In this document: positions 1 to 8,458 of the stretch, piece by piece
Layout of the letters: every line of letters begins with the position of its first letter
How positions within the stretch are numbered: position 1 is the first letter of the stretch
Assembly: GCF_030252345.1 (NCBI RefSeq)
Contig: NZ_CP126980.1
Span: 1,875,501-1,939,500, forward strand
Reading direction: 5' to 3'
DNA length: 64,000 nt
Source of the DNA: Actinoplanes oblitus
Lineage (GTDB): Bacteria; Actinomycetota; Actinomycetes; Mycobacteriales; Micromonosporaceae
The notes under the pieces: model-generated
Databases searched by the model: none
What the model saw: only the letters and a program-made list of their open reading frames with translations
What the model was told of the DNA's origin: nothing
Translations under genes and position numbers: made by a program

Positions 1-210
1 TTCGACGGCGGGTCGCCGTCCTACAAGCCGTCCGAGCCGGTCCGCAAGCAGGTGCCCGCGCCGGTGCAGACCACCAGCTCGCCGGCCTCGTCGATCACGT
101 CGACGTCGCTGACCCCGCACCAGCCGGCGCCCGCGCCGGCCGCGCCGACGCCGCGCAAGGTGCTCTTCGACGACGTGGACGTGCCGGACTTCTTGAAGAA
201 CGGTTCCTGA
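1..210 (+). CDS. ftsZ: Cell division protein FtsZ, C-terminal end (5' truncated)
   Basis: The window opens inside this gene; only the last 69 codons are present. What is seen is the Pro/Ser/Thr/Ala-rich disordered linker followed by the conserved C-terminal peptide DDVDVPDFLK, which in actinobacterial FtsZ binds SepF and FtsW. The tubulin-like GTPase domain lies upstream of the window. The next gene, yggS, starts 22 bases later, and sepF, the FtsZ membrane anchor, follows. The identification rests on the terminal peptide together with the classic dcw-cluster neighbours, so it is secure despite the truncation. Confidence 0.93.
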   Translation, partial: FDGGSPSYKPSEPVRKQVPAPVQTTSSPASSITSTSLTPHQPAPAPAAPTPRKVLFDDVDVPDFLKNGS

Positions 211-232
211 TCACACCGATGGTTCCTGGCAA

Positions 233-946
233 GTGGTGAGTGACGAGGGGCGGCGGGCCGAGCTCGCCGCCAACCTCCAGCGGGTGCGTGACCGGATCGC
301 GCGTGCCTGCGCGGCGGCGGGACGGCGACCGGATGCGGTGACGCTGACCGCGGTGACGAAGACGTACCCGGCGAGCGACGTGCTGTTGCTCGCCGGTCTC
401 GGTGTCACCGACGTCGGGGAGAACAAGGACCAGGACGCGGCCGGCAAGGCTGCTGAGGTCCGGGCCGCCGGCGTGCGCCTGCGCTGGCACTTCGTCGGAC
501 AGCTGCAGCGCAACAAGACGAAATCAGTTTCCGCGTACGCCGATGTGGTCGAGTCCGTGGACTCGCTGCGTCTGGTCACCGCGCTCGACCGGGCCGCCGT
601 CGCGGTCCGGGACCGGCCGCTCGACGTGCTGGTCCAGGTGAGCCTGGACGGCGACCCGCATCGGGGTGGGGTGGCCGGGGACGATCTCTGGCGGGTATCC
701 GACGCGGTGGCCTCATCGGACGGTCTGCGGCTGGGCGGGCTGATGGCCGTCGCCCCGCTCGGCGAGGATCCCGGCCGCGCGTTCGCTCGACTGGCCGAAT
801 TGGCTGGTCAGCTCGTCGCGACACATCCCGGCGCCACGGTGTTGTCGGCGGGCATGAGCGGCGACCTGGAAGCGGCCGTCCAGCATGGGGCGACACACGT
901 ACGGATCGGTACATCTTTACTCGGGATGCGAAACTCGCTGCGGTAG
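233..946 (+). CDS. yggS: YggS/PLPBP family pyridoxal phosphate homeostasis protein
   Basis: A 237-residue protein of the alanine-racemase N-terminal (TIM barrel) fold that carries PLP but has no known catalysis; the family keeps B6 vitamers and amino-acid pools in balance. The PLP-binding lysine is K43 in AVTKTYP, and the family signature [10 protein letters not shown] is near the C-terminus, followed by VRIGTSLLG. The start is GTG at 233 or the adjacent GTG at 236. It sits between ftsZ and sepF as in other actinobacteria, but the laccase-domain gene normally found between ftsZ and yggS is missing. Confidence 0.93.
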   Translation: MVSDEGRRAELAANLQRVRDRIARACAAAGRRPDAVTLTAVTKTYPASDVLLLAGLGVTDVGENKDQDAAGKAAEVRAAGVRLRWHFVGQLQRNKTKSVSAYADVVESVDSLRLVTALDRAAVAVRDRPLDVLVQVSLDGDPHRGGVAGDDLWRVSDAVASSDGLRLGGLMAVAPLGEDPGRAFARLAELAGQLVATHPGATVLSAGMSGDLEAAVQHGATHVRIGTSLLGMRNSLR

Positions 947-1136
947 CCTTGCGGCGGGCAGCAAACTACATGGGTGTTGTTTTACGCGACGTGCCACCGC
1001 CCGGCGGCCGTTGCGTCCGACGACGCAGCGTCGCAGTGAGCCGTGGGTCCGCATCGGACTCGATGTCCGGCTCGCCAAGGGGGGACGCGGGCCGCCAGAG
1101 GGGACGCGGGCCGCAGAAGCGGACGGAGGTGGGGGC

Positions 1137-1889
1137 ATGAACGGTTTCCGTAAGTCGCTGGTGTGGCTGGGGCTTGCCGAGGAAGAGGACGTCGACTACG
1201 AGGACCGGGGGTACCGGGAGACTTCCCACCGCTCGTCCCGTGATCGGGATCGGGACCGCGATCGGGATCGTTACTCCTCGAGCTCCCGCTACTCGGACTC
1301 CTACGACGAGGACGAGGTCGAGGAGGAGCACGCCGTTCCGCGGGCGCGTGCCGACCGCGACCGGTCCGACCGTGCCGACCGTTTCGAGCGCAGCAGCCGG
1401 CTCAGCGAGCGCGTCTCCTCGGTGCGCGCCGACCTGGACCGGGACGAGGACGACCGGATCGAGCGGGCCAGTGTCCGTTCCATCACCCGGCCCTCCGCGG
1501 CGCCCGAGCAGTCCTCGTCGCTGACCTACTCCACCCGGGAGAACCTCGCGCTGGCCCCGCAGCCGCCGGTTCACCAGCCGCAGGTCCAGCACCGCCCGGA
1601 GGAGGAGCAGCGGTACCAGATCACCACGCTGCACCCGACCACGTACCGGGAGGCGCGGACGATCGGCGAGCATTTCCGGGACGGCGTACCGGTGATCATC
1701 AATCTCACCGAGATGGATGAATCGGACGCTCGCCGACTGGTGGACTTCGCGGCCGGACTGGCGTTCGGTCTGCGGGGTACGATCGAGCGCGTGACCAACC
1801 GGGTTTTCCTGCTCTCACCGGCAAATGTCCAGGTCACCGCGGAGGACAAGGCCAAGATCGCTGAGGGCGGCTTCTTCACCCAGAGTTGA
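1137..1889 (+). CDS. sepF: Cell division protein SepF
   Basis: SepF tethers FtsZ to the membrane and is essential for Z-ring assembly in actinobacteria lacking FtsA. The 250-residue product has a short amphipathic N-terminus ([12 protein letters not shown]), a long charged linker with an Arg-Asp repeat around residues 35-46 and acidic runs, and the conserved C-terminal SepF domain (about residues 160-245) with the motifs [18 protein letters not shown] and [18 protein letters not shown]. The frame is open upstream to 885, but ATG at 1137 is preceded by GGAGGT at 1125-1130 and matches family N-termini. A 190-base gap separates it from yggS, room for its own promoter. Confidence 0.93.
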   Translation: MNGFRKSLVWLGLAEEEDVDYEDRGYRETSHRSSRDRDRDRDRDRYSSSSRYSDSYDEDEVEEEHAVPRARADRDRSDRADRFERSSRLSERVSSVRADLDRDEDDRIERASVRSITRPSAAPEQSSSLTYSTRENLALAPQPPVHQPQVQHRPEEEQRYQITTLHPTTYREARTIGEHFRDGVPVIINLTEMDESDARRLVDFAAGLAFGLRGTIERVTNRVFLLSPANVQVTAEDKAKIAEGGFFTQS

Positions 1890-1912
1890 CCCGAACGAGG
1901 GATCCGCCGGAC

Positions 1913-2206
1913 GTGCTGTCGATCGTGTTCCAGATTCTCTATCTGTTGGTGTATTTCTTCCTCCTCGTGCTGCTGAGCAGGTTCGTCATGGGAGCGGTGC
2001 TCCAGTACGGACGTCGCTGGCAACCGGCCCGGGGCGCGTCCGCCGCACTCGAATTGGTGTGGAGCGTCACGGATCCACCTCTCAAGGCGTTGAGGCGTGT
2101 GATCCCACCGCTGCGCATTGGTAACGTGAGTTTGGACCTGGCTTCCATCGTGCTGCTGGTTATCCTGTTCGTGCTCATGGAGTTCGTGCTAGTTCGCTTC
2201 TTCTAG
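1913..2206 (+). CDS. yggT: YggT family membrane protein
   Basis: A small protein of 97 residues with two hydrophobic segments (about 2-22 and 74-94) joined by a basic loop containing the family signature [18 protein letters not shown]. YggT proteins are linked to division and osmotic stress, with no proven activity. GTG at 1913 is chosen; the frame also allows TTG at 1886 overlapping the sepF stop, but that adds a charged N-terminus not typical of the family. It lies between sepF and divIVA, the conserved actinobacterial order. Confidence 0.88.
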   Translation: MLSIVFQILYLLVYFFLLVLLSRFVMGAVLQYGRRWQPARGASAALELVWSVTDPPLKALRRVIPPLRIGNVSLDLASIVLLVILFVLMEFVLVRFF

Positions 2207-2261
2207 ATCCACAGATAGACAGCAGCCCCAACCGCGGCCGCGACTGACCCGAGGAGTTTCG

Positions 2262-3071
2262 ATGCCGCTGACCCCGGCCGACGTGCATAACGTCGCCTTC
2301 AAGAAGCCCCCGATCGGCAAGCGGGGGTATGACGAGGAGGAGGTCGACGCCTTCCTGGACGAGGTCGAGCGCGAGCTCGCCCGTCTGATCGAGGAGAACA
2401 ACGAGCTGCGCGCCCAGGTGGAGCGCGGCGGTCGGGGTGGCGCGCCAGCCGGCCCGAGTGCCGACCCCCGCCTCGCGGCCGAGCTCAACGACCTGAAAGG
2501 CCAGCTCGACCGCGTGCAGCGGGACAAGTCGGCGGCGGAGCAGGCGGCCCGGCAGATGCAGGCCGAGCTCGAGCAGGTGCGTGCCCAGGGTGGCCCGGCC
2601 GGCGGCCCGACCGGCGCGGACGGTGAGCAGCAGGCGCTCCGGGTGCTGATGATGGCCCAGCGCACCGCCGACGACCACGTGTCCGACGCCCGGCGCGAGG
2701 CCGACAAGCTCCTCTCCGACGCCCGTTCCAAGGCGGAGGAGGTCACCCGGGAGGCCCGGGCCAAGGCCGACGCCCTCGAGCGGGACGCGCGCCAGCGCCA
2801 CCAGGAGGCGATGGGCGGCCTGGACGCCAAGCGGACCGCGCTGCAGAAGCACATCGAGGAGCTCAAGCAGTTCGAGCGGGAGTACCGCACGCGCTTGAAG
2901 GCCTACCTCGAGAGCCAGCTGCGCGACCTCGACGGCCGTGGCCAGGGCCTGGAGGCCGAGATGGCGCGGGCCGACGCGAGCCGCTCGGTCGGTGGCTCCG
3001 GCGGTCTCGCCGCGGCCGGTCTCGCCGGGTCCTACGGCGGCCGGTCCAACGCCATCGAATCGGGTCGCTGA
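2262..3071 (+). CDS. wag31: DivIVA/Wag31 polar growth protein
   Basis: The 269-residue product is the cytoskeletal coiled-coil protein that marks cell poles and directs apical wall synthesis. The N-terminal lipid-binding domain is seen as [20 protein letters not shown] followed by [19 protein letters not shown]. Long heptad-rich coiled-coil blocks occupy about residues 30-60, 75-115 and 125-240, separated by a Gly/Pro-rich spacer. The C-terminus is Gly/Ser-rich. GAGGAG at 2251-2256 gives a good ribosome site for the ATG. It is the last gene of the division block. Confidence 0.95.
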   Translation: MPLTPADVHNVAFKKPPIGKRGYDEEEVDAFLDEVERELARLIEENNELRAQVERGGRGGAPAGPSADPRLAAELNDLKGQLDRVQRDKSAAEQAARQMQAELEQVRAQGGPAGGPTGADGEQQALRVLMMAQRTADDHVSDARREADKLLSDARSKAEEVTREARAKADALERDARQRHQEAMGGLDAKRTALQKHIEELKQFEREYRTRLKAYLESQLRDLDGRGQGLEAEMARADASRSVGGSGGLAAAGLAGSYGGRSNAIESGR

Positions 3072-3103
3072 CCACAGCCTCCGCACCTCGACGAGGATGA
3101 GCC

Positions 3104-4348
3104 ATGATTCCTGCTAGTTTCCCGCTCATCCTCGTCGCGGCGGTGTGCCTCGCGATCGGCCTGGTCCGCGGGTCGAGCAGCCTCTTCATAGCGTCGATCG
3201 TGGCCAGCCTGCTGGCCACCGTCGTCATCGTCATCGGCGCCCGGCAGAACGCCGCGGCACGCCGCACCGGCGCACCGGACCCCGCCGAGTTCCCCGACGA
3301 CCCCGGATTCGCCGAGGGTGCCGAGCCGCCGCGCCGCGCCTCCGCGGCGCCGTCCGACGCCCACGATTCTGCCCCGGCCGGTGCCGCGTTCGCAGCCGAT
3401 TCCGGGTACCCCGGCGACTCGCCGCACGCCGCCGGCGCATCCTTCGCCGCCGACTCTCCCGAGCCGGCCGCGACCTCCGCCGCGGCGGGACGGACCGACC
3501 CGATCGGATTCCCCGCCGCCAGCGCTGAACCTGTATACGCGGATCAGCCCCCGGCGGATCAAGGCGACACGGTCGATCTCCCGGCAGCCGCCGATCCGCC
3601 CCCTGGGGGGCTCGCGGGCGTCGGCGATCCGGCCTCCCGCGCTTTCTCGGCGCCCGGCGATCCGGCCTCCCGCGCGTCCGGTGGCGTCGGCGATCCGGCC
3701 TCCGGGGGCGCCGAGCAGGGCTTCCGTGCACCAGCCGCGTCAAGTCACCTGCCGGACGAAACGCCCGCCGCCGCTGACTATCACGCCGCCTCGTCGACGA
3801 TCGGCGCCGCCCGCGGCTCCGAGGCCGACGACCAGTCGTGGCGCCGGCCCGCCGCCGAGTCGCCCGCTGCCGGACCTGTCGGTCCGGAGCCCGCCGCCGG
3901 CGAGGCCGCCGGTGCGCCGGAGCGCGGTTTCCCGGCACAGGCCTCCGGCCCGGGCACACCGCCGGGGGATGGCGGCCCGGGCACACCGCCGAGGGATGGC
4001 GGCCTGGGCGTGCCGCCGAGGGATTCCGGTCCGGGTGTGCCGCTGATCGATTCCGGTCAGGATGCGGCGGCGCCCAGCGACGATTTCGCCGAGCCGGACG
4101 CCGACGACCCGGACGACGAGCCGCTGCCCCAGTCGGTCCGGCCGACCGACGCGGTCCAGGTGGCCCGCTTGGACACCGAGGTCCTGGTCGTTGACGGCCG
4201 CCCGCGCTACCACATGGCCGACTGCCCGCACCTGGTCGGCCGCCTGACCGAGCCGCTCCCGGCGGCCGAAGCGGTCGAGTTGGGCTTCAGCCCGTGCGGC
4301 CTGTGCCGCCCGGTGGACCGCCTGCTCGGCGCCAACGCCCACCGCTGA
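3104..4348 (+). CDS. Membrane-anchored disordered protein with C-terminal Cys motif
   Basis: Not assigned to a named family. The 414-residue product has two hydrophobic helices at the N-terminus (about 5-21 and 26-45), then roughly 300 residues of low-complexity Ala/Pro/Gly/Asp-rich sequence, and a compact conserved-looking C-terminus (about 345-410). That end holds a His-Cys-His pattern, MADCPHLVGR, followed by FSPCGLCRP, which could bind a metal ion. The linker contains GDPAS repeats near residues 180-205 and four tandem 9-residue units (PGTPPRDGG type, 3950-4057). The topology suggests a membrane tether carrying a cytoplasmic metal-binding tip. It follows divIVA by 32 bases and may be cotranscribed; a role in polar growth is only inference. 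Confidence 0.7.
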   Translation: MIPASFPLILVAAVCLAIGLVRGSSSLFIASIVASLLATVVIVIGARQNAAARRTGAPDPAEFPDDPGFAEGAEPPRRASAAPSDAHDSAPAGAAFAADSGYPGDSPHAAGASFAADSPEPAATSAAAGRTDPIGFPAASAEPVYADQPPADQGDTVDLPAAADPPPGGLAGVGDPASRAFSAPGDPASRASGGVGDPASGGAEQGFRAPAASSHLPDETPAAADYHAASSTIGAARGSEADDQSWRRPAAESPAAGPVGPEPAAGEAAGAPERGFPAQASGPGTPPGDGGPGTPPRDGGLGVPPRDSGPGVPLIDSGQDAAAPSDDFAEPDADDPDDEPLPQSVRPTDAVQVARLDTEVLVVDGRPRYHMADCPHLVGRLTEPLPAAEAVELGFSPCGLCRPVDRLLGANAHR

Positions 4349-4380
4349 GCCGGGCGGGGCGCGGGCGGGCGCGCGGCAGA

Positions 4381-4695
4381 ATGGCACGCATGGGGAAACG
4401 GGAAGTGCCGGCCGGGGTGTCGGTGCCGGTCCGGGTGCGGCCCGGGGCCGGCCGGACCCGGGTGGGCGGGTGTTATGCCGGGCCGCACGGGCCGGCGCTG
4501 ATCGTCGCGGTCGGCGCCCCCGCGGTGGACGGCAAGGCGACCGAGGCGGTCCGCCGGGCTCTCGCCGCGGCGCTTGGTGTCCGGGCCGCCGATGTCGCCC
4601 TTCGGCTGGGCGCCACCAGCCGGGACAAGGTCTTCGCCGTCGAGGCTCCGGCCGCCGAGCTGGAGGCCCGGCTGACCGCTCTTCGCGGATCGTGA
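4381..4695 (+). CDS. DUF167 (YggU-like) family protein
   Basis: A protein of about 104 residues with the DUF167 pattern: VSVPVRVRPGAGRTRVGG at the start, an AVDGKATEAVRRALAAALGV helix in the middle, and LRLGATSRDKVFAVE near the end. The family is small, widespread and of unknown function. ATG at 4381 is used; ATG at 4390 is also possible. In many genomes DUF167 genes lie beside yggS/yggT, which fits this location. Confidence 0.82.
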   Translation: MARMGKREVPAGVSVPVRVRPGAGRTRVGGCYAGPHGPALIVAVGAPAVDGKATEAVRRALAAALGVRAADVALRLGATSRDKVFAVEAPAAELEARLTALRGS

Positions 4696-5305
4696 ATCGT
4701 GCCGGTCCCGGGTCGCCTGCCGGGAAGCCGGCTGGATCGTCTCCTGGTGGTCTGACCTGGCCGGTTCTCCCGGGCGCGGCCTCGGGACCGGGCGGGGCGG
4801 CCGGCTCGGAGCGCGGGGCGCGGCGGCGACGCGGAAGCCTGGCGTGGAGTGACAAGCGGTGATGCCGGAGTGACTCCGGGTGTATCGTCGTGTATCCGAC
4901 GAGCGGCCGGAGTGTTCGTGCCGGTTTGTCGGGTGCGGGTGGATCGACAGGTTGTCGGGGCATCTCACGTTCCGTATCCTTGCCAGCCTCCGGAGTGCGC
5001 GGCGTTCCCCAAGCCGCGCCATTTCTGCAGGTGGGGCAGGACGGCCGGGATGGAGACGCGGTCGCACTCGTGGAGCGTGCCGGTTCGTCGGGGCGGTTCC
5101 GGGGTGCGGACCACGCTCGGGCCGGAGCGTGGTGGTCCGCCGGAGCGGTGCCGGGGACGCGGGTGGCGGTGGGGCCGGCCCCGGCCGGTGGGGTCGGAAA
5201 CGCAAGAGGTAACCGCACGGGGGAAGACAGGAGGACCGGGCGGGCCGGGAGGCCGACGGTTCCTCAGGACCGCTGATCGCCGCGCCGGGCGCGGCCGAGG
5301 GAGCG
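4696..5305 (+). other. 610-base region without a convincing gene
   Basis: Frames stay open here by GC bias only; none shows a recognisable domain, a good ribosome site and family-like ends together. One hairpin with a 9-base perfect stem lies at 5110-5133. In Streptomyces the ileS gene sits between divIVA and traR/lspA, and no ileS fragment is recognised here. The last 40 bases presumably carry the traR promoter and leader. Confidence 0.5.
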
Positions 5306-5731
5306 ATGATGGCCAAGGCAACCGACATCCGGGCCGCTTCGAGCGGTGGGGCCGCCTCCGGGCGGACCCGCTCCACGTCGGAGACCGCGGAGATCAGGGA
5401 AGCTCTGGTGGCGCGGCTCAACGAGCTGCAGGCCGAGTACGATCAGGCGCTCAGTGCGATCACCGAGCTCTCACGCGAGCGGCTCGCCGACTCGGCCGGG
5501 GACGACCAGGCCGACACCGGCACCAAGACGTTCGAGCGGGAGCAGGAGATCACGCTGGCCAACAACCTGCTCGAGCGGATCACACAGGTGGAGCGTGCCA
5601 TCGAGCGCCTCGGGCAGGGCAACTACGGTTGGTGCGAGAAGTGCGGTAACCAGATCCCGGTGGAGCGGCTGGCCGCCTTCCCGTCCGCGACTCTCTGTGT
5701 CTCTTGCAAGCAGTTGGAGGAAAGACGCTGA
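5306..5731 (+). CDS. TraR/DksA family zinc-finger protein
   Basis: A 141-residue DksA/TraR-type protein. The body is an antiparallel coiled coil (about residues 30-95), followed by a C4 zinc finger with CEKC and CVSC in the last 40 residues. Family members bind the RNA polymerase secondary channel and modulate initiation, in some cases with ppGpp. The coiled-coil tip shows the acidic sequence GDDQADTGTKTFERE. Two ATG codons stand together at 5306 and 5309. The gene is fused to lspA by a 4-base overlap, an arrangement also found in Streptomyces. Confidence 0.88.
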   Translation: MMAKATDIRAASSGGAASGRTRSTSETAEIREALVARLNELQAEYDQALSAITELSRERLADSAGDDQADTGTKTFEREQEITLANNLLERITQVERAIERLGQGNYGWCEKCGNQIPVERLAAFPSATLCVSCKQLEERR

Positions 5732-6315
5732 ACGCCGACAAGGCCTCCCGTTTCACCCCGCGCGCCGTCGCGGTGCTGGGCGCCACCGCGCTGGTCGCGG
5801 TGGCGCTCGACCAATGGGTGAAGCATCTCTCCACCGAGAACCTGGATCCGAACGAACCGGTCCGGATTCTCGGTGGCCTGATCTATCTCTCGCTGCTGCG
5901 CAACGGCGGCGCGGCGTTCAGCTTCGGCAGCGCGTACACCTGGATCTTCCCGGTGATCACGCTGGTGGTGATCGGCTGGATCGGCTGGATGGCGACGAAG
6001 CTGCGCTCGGTGCCCTGGGCGGTCGCGCTCGGCCTGGTGCTCGGCGGCGCGCTGGGTAACCTGACCGATCGGCTGTTCCGGGCGCCCGGCCCGTTCCAGG
6101 GGCACGTGGTCGACATGATCAGCGCGTTCGCGCCGAACGGGGAGAGGTTCGCGGTCTTCAACATCGCGGACAGTTGCCTGACCGTCGGCGTCTGCCTCGC
6201 GGTGATCCTGGAGCTGACCGGCCGGCAGCGGGACGGCAGCCGGTTGAAGGGCAGAGCTGACAAGAAACCCGAGGGTGCCACCGAGAGCGCCACCGGGACG
6301 GAGGAGACGGCATGA
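5728..6315 (+). CDS. lspA: Lipoprotein signal peptidase (signal peptidase II)
   Basis: LspA cleaves the signal peptide of prolipoproteins after Lgt has lipidated the cysteine. The product has four membrane segments and the two catalytic aspartates, D114 in GNLTDR and D148 in FNIADS. No ATG or GTG lies near a ribosome site. The best start is CTG at 5728, which overlaps the traR stop as CTGA and follows GGAGG (5716-5720) by 7 bases; TTG at 5704 is the alternative. Length with the CTG start is 195 residues, normal for the family. Its partner lgt is at 45528. Confidence 0.92.
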   Translation: MNADKASRFTPRAVAVLGATALVAVALDQWVKHLSTENLDPNEPVRILGGLIYLSLLRNGGAAFSFGSAYTWIFPVITLVVIGWIGWMATKLRSVPWAVALGLVLGGALGNLTDRLFRAPGPFQGHVVDMISAFAPNGERFAVFNIADSCLTVGVCLAVILELTGRQRDGSRLKGRADKKPEGATESATGTEETA

Positions 6316-7241
6316 GTGACACGCGATCTCTTCCGGTGCCGGACGGGCTCGACGGGATGCGGCTGGACCAGGCGGTCTCCCGGTTGTTCGGGCTGTCCCG
6401 GACGGCCGCTGCGACCCTGGTCGAGGCCGGTGACGCGCTGGTGGACGGCATCCCCCGGCCGAAATCGGACAAGGTGGCGGCGGGCTCGTGGCTCGAGGTG
6501 ACCCTGCCGCCGCCGGTCTCCGCGCCGGTCCTGGTCGCCGAGCCGGTGCACGGGCTGGGCGTGATCTACAGCGACGACGACATCGTGGTGGTGGACAAGC
6601 CGGTCGGGGTGGCCGCCCACCCGAGTCCCGGCTGGACCGGGCCGACAGTGGTCAGCGGGCTCGCCGCGATGGGGCAGAACGTGGCGACCAGCGGCGCCGC
6701 CGAGCGGCAGGGCATCGTGCACCGCCTCGACGTCGGCACCACCGGCCTGATGGTGGTCGCCAAGTCCGAGATGGCCTACAGCGTGCTGAAGCGGGCGTTC
6801 AAGGAGCGCGAGGTGGAGAAGCGCTACCACGCCGTGGTGCAGGGCCACCTGGACCCGCTGCGGGGCACCGTCGACGCGCCGATCGACAGGCACCCGACTG
6901 CCGACTACAAGTTCGCGGTGATGTCCGGCGGCAAACCGAGCGTCACGCACTACGACACGCTGGAGGCGTTCCGCGCCGCCAGCCTGGTCGACGTGCGGCT
7001 GGAGACCGGCCGCACCCACCAGATCCGGGTGCACTTCTCGGCGCTGCGGCACCCGTGCGTCGGTGATCTCACCTACGGCGCGGATCCCACCCTGGCCGCC
7101 CGGCTGAAGCTCAACCGGCAGTGGCTGCACGCCCGGGAGCTGGCCTTCCTGCACCCGCGGACGCACGACGAGGTGCGGTTCGTCAGCGACTACCCGGACG
7201 ACCTGAAATACGCGCTGGACGTCCTGCAGGACGCCGGCTGA
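6312..7241 (+). CDS. rluD: RluD-type 23S rRNA pseudouridine synthase
   Basis: A 309-residue pseudouridine synthase of the RluA family. An S4-like RNA-binding domain occupies about residues 15-75, then the catalytic domain with [12 protein letters not shown], where D140 is the nucleophilic aspartate, and RTHQIRVHF near residue 235. It probably modifies the helix 69 uridines of 23S rRNA, by homology to RluD. It overlaps lspA by 4 bases (ATGA), so the two are translationally coupled. Confidence 0.92.
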   Translation: MSDTRSLPVPDGLDGMRLDQAVSRLFGLSRTAAATLVEAGDALVDGIPRPKSDKVAAGSWLEVTLPPPVSAPVLVAEPVHGLGVIYSDDDIVVVDKPVGVAAHPSPGWTGPTVVSGLAAMGQNVATSGAAERQGIVHRLDVGTTGLMVVAKSEMAYSVLKRAFKEREVEKRYHAVVQGHLDPLRGTVDAPIDRHPTADYKFAVMSGGKPSVTHYDTLEAFRAASLVDVRLETGRTHQIRVHFSALRHPCVGDLTYGADPTLAARLKLNRQWLHARELAFLHPRTHDEVRFVSDYPDDLKYALDVLQDAG

Positions 7242-7263
7242 CCTTTCCTCTGGAGTGATCACC

Positions 7264-8274
7264 GTGGGCCCCGCGCATCGGCTGCGAGCGGTCCTCGTCA
7301 GGTTCGGGGGCGGCTCGCTCCGGTTGCAGATCATGACCGGGGTGGCGCTCACCGCCACCGTCGCGCTGGTCCTCGCCGTCGCCTGGGCCGGCCGCCCCGG
7401 TGGCCCGTCCGGCGAGGACCCGGGCGACGTCGTCCGGGTCGGGGTGGTCGAGGGCCAGTCGGTCGGCGGTTACCTGGACTCCGCCCGGCGTGAGCTGGCC
7501 ATGCTGACCGACCCGTCCGGTCCGGTCGCCGGGGAGACCTGGGCGCTGGTCAGCCTGGCCCGGTACACGGCGCCGGCCCGGCTGCCGGCGATGCTCGCCG
7601 ACGTGACGGTGGCCCAGGTGTACGCGCGGGTGCCGCTGCCCGACGCCCGGACCCAGGTGTCGCTGATCCCGGTGTACACGATGCCCGGCGACGTGACCGC
7701 CGGGATGCTCGACGCGGCCCTGGTGCGTGATCGGGAGCAGGCCGACTACTCGCGGCTGGAGCGGTCGCTGACCGGTGACGGGCGTCGCGAGCAACGGCTG
7801 CGGCAGACGTACCGGAACGCGGCCCGCACCGCGGCGCTGGAGGCGGCGGCGTACCGGGAAGGGTGTGCCTGTGTGTTCGCGGCAGTGGTCCGCGGCACTC
7901 CGGTGGCGCTCGACGGCATCGCGTCCCGACCCGGCGTGCGGGCCGTCGACCCGGCCCCGGAGGTGCGCAGCCTGGACCGCACCGAGTTCCGGCCGCCGCT
8001 GCCGGAGGAGCACGGAACGGTCTCCGCCGAGCCGTCGGCACCGCCCGTGCCCACCGCGGTGCCGAGCGTTGCGCCGGCCTCGCCGGGACGGTTACCGTCG
8101 TCGATCGGTGCCACTGTGACTTCTGCCTCATCCGGTCGCGGGGTCTCATCGGCGCCGGCCGTCGCCGGGTCGTCAGCGGAGCTGCTTGACGTACCCTCGG
8201 AGGCGGAAGCGAGCGCCGCTCGCGACACATCCGGCGCGTCTTCCGGAGCATCCGGCGCCGAACCAGGACGTTAG
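7264..8274 (+). CDS. Membrane-anchored protein of unknown function
   Basis: A 336-residue product with a basic N-terminus, one membrane helix (about residues 20-40, TGVALTATVALVLAVAW), an extracytoplasmic mixed alpha/beta region (about 50-230) and a Ser/Ala/Pro-rich tail of about 100 residues. The folded part has a single Cys pair in EGCACVFAAVV. GTG at 7264 is preferred because TGGAG at 7251-7255 is 8 bases away; GTG at 7255 is possible. It follows rluD by 22 bases and may belong to the same transcript. No domain family was recognised. Confidence 0.75.
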   Translation: MGPAHRLRAVLVRFGGGSLRLQIMTGVALTATVALVLAVAWAGRPGGPSGEDPGDVVRVGVVEGQSVGGYLDSARRELAMLTDPSGPVAGETWALVSLARYTAPARLPAMLADVTVAQVYARVPLPDARTQVSLIPVYTMPGDVTAGMLDAALVRDREQADYSRLERSLTGDGRREQRLRQTYRNAARTAALEAAAYREGCACVFAAVVRGTPVALDGIASRPGVRAVDPAPEVRSLDRTEFRPPLPEEHGTVSAEPSAPPVPTAVPSVAPASPGRLPSSIGATVTSASSGRGVSSAPAVAGSSAELLDVPSEAEASAARDTSGASSGASGAEPGR

Positions 8275-8380
8275 TTTTTCCGTCTAACAGAACGTTCGGG
8301 CGGATGCACGTGCATGACCAGCGTGCCGTCATGTGATCAAGAACGACAGGGGGATGGGCGCACGGTCGGTGGCCCGCATA

Positions 8381-8415
8381 GGGTTCTCGTCCGTAGCCTG
8401 TCATGGCGAGAACCC
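8381..8415 (+). promoter_or_regulatory. Inverted repeat in the leader of the ParA-like gene
   Basis: Two perfect 9-base arms, GGGTTCTCG (8381-8389) and CGAGAACCC (8407-8415), are separated by 17 bases and end 43 bases before the start codon. A separate 12-base palindrome, ATGCACGTGCAT, lies at 8304-8315. Either could be an operator or an RNA hairpin; the sequence does not decide. Confidence 0.45.
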
Positions 8416-8458
8416 CTCGCCGGAGAACGACGTCGGGTAGGCGCAGAAAGGACAAGCC

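Noticed and set aside
1240..1275. Simple-sequence repeat in sepF
   Set aside because: It encodes the Arg-Asp run of the SepF linker in frame, a normal feature of actinobacterial SepF.
4849..5649. 266-codon open frame before traR
   Set aside because: It runs through the traR gene in another frame, is rich in Arg and Gly, and has no domain. The zinc-finger frame is clearly the coding one.
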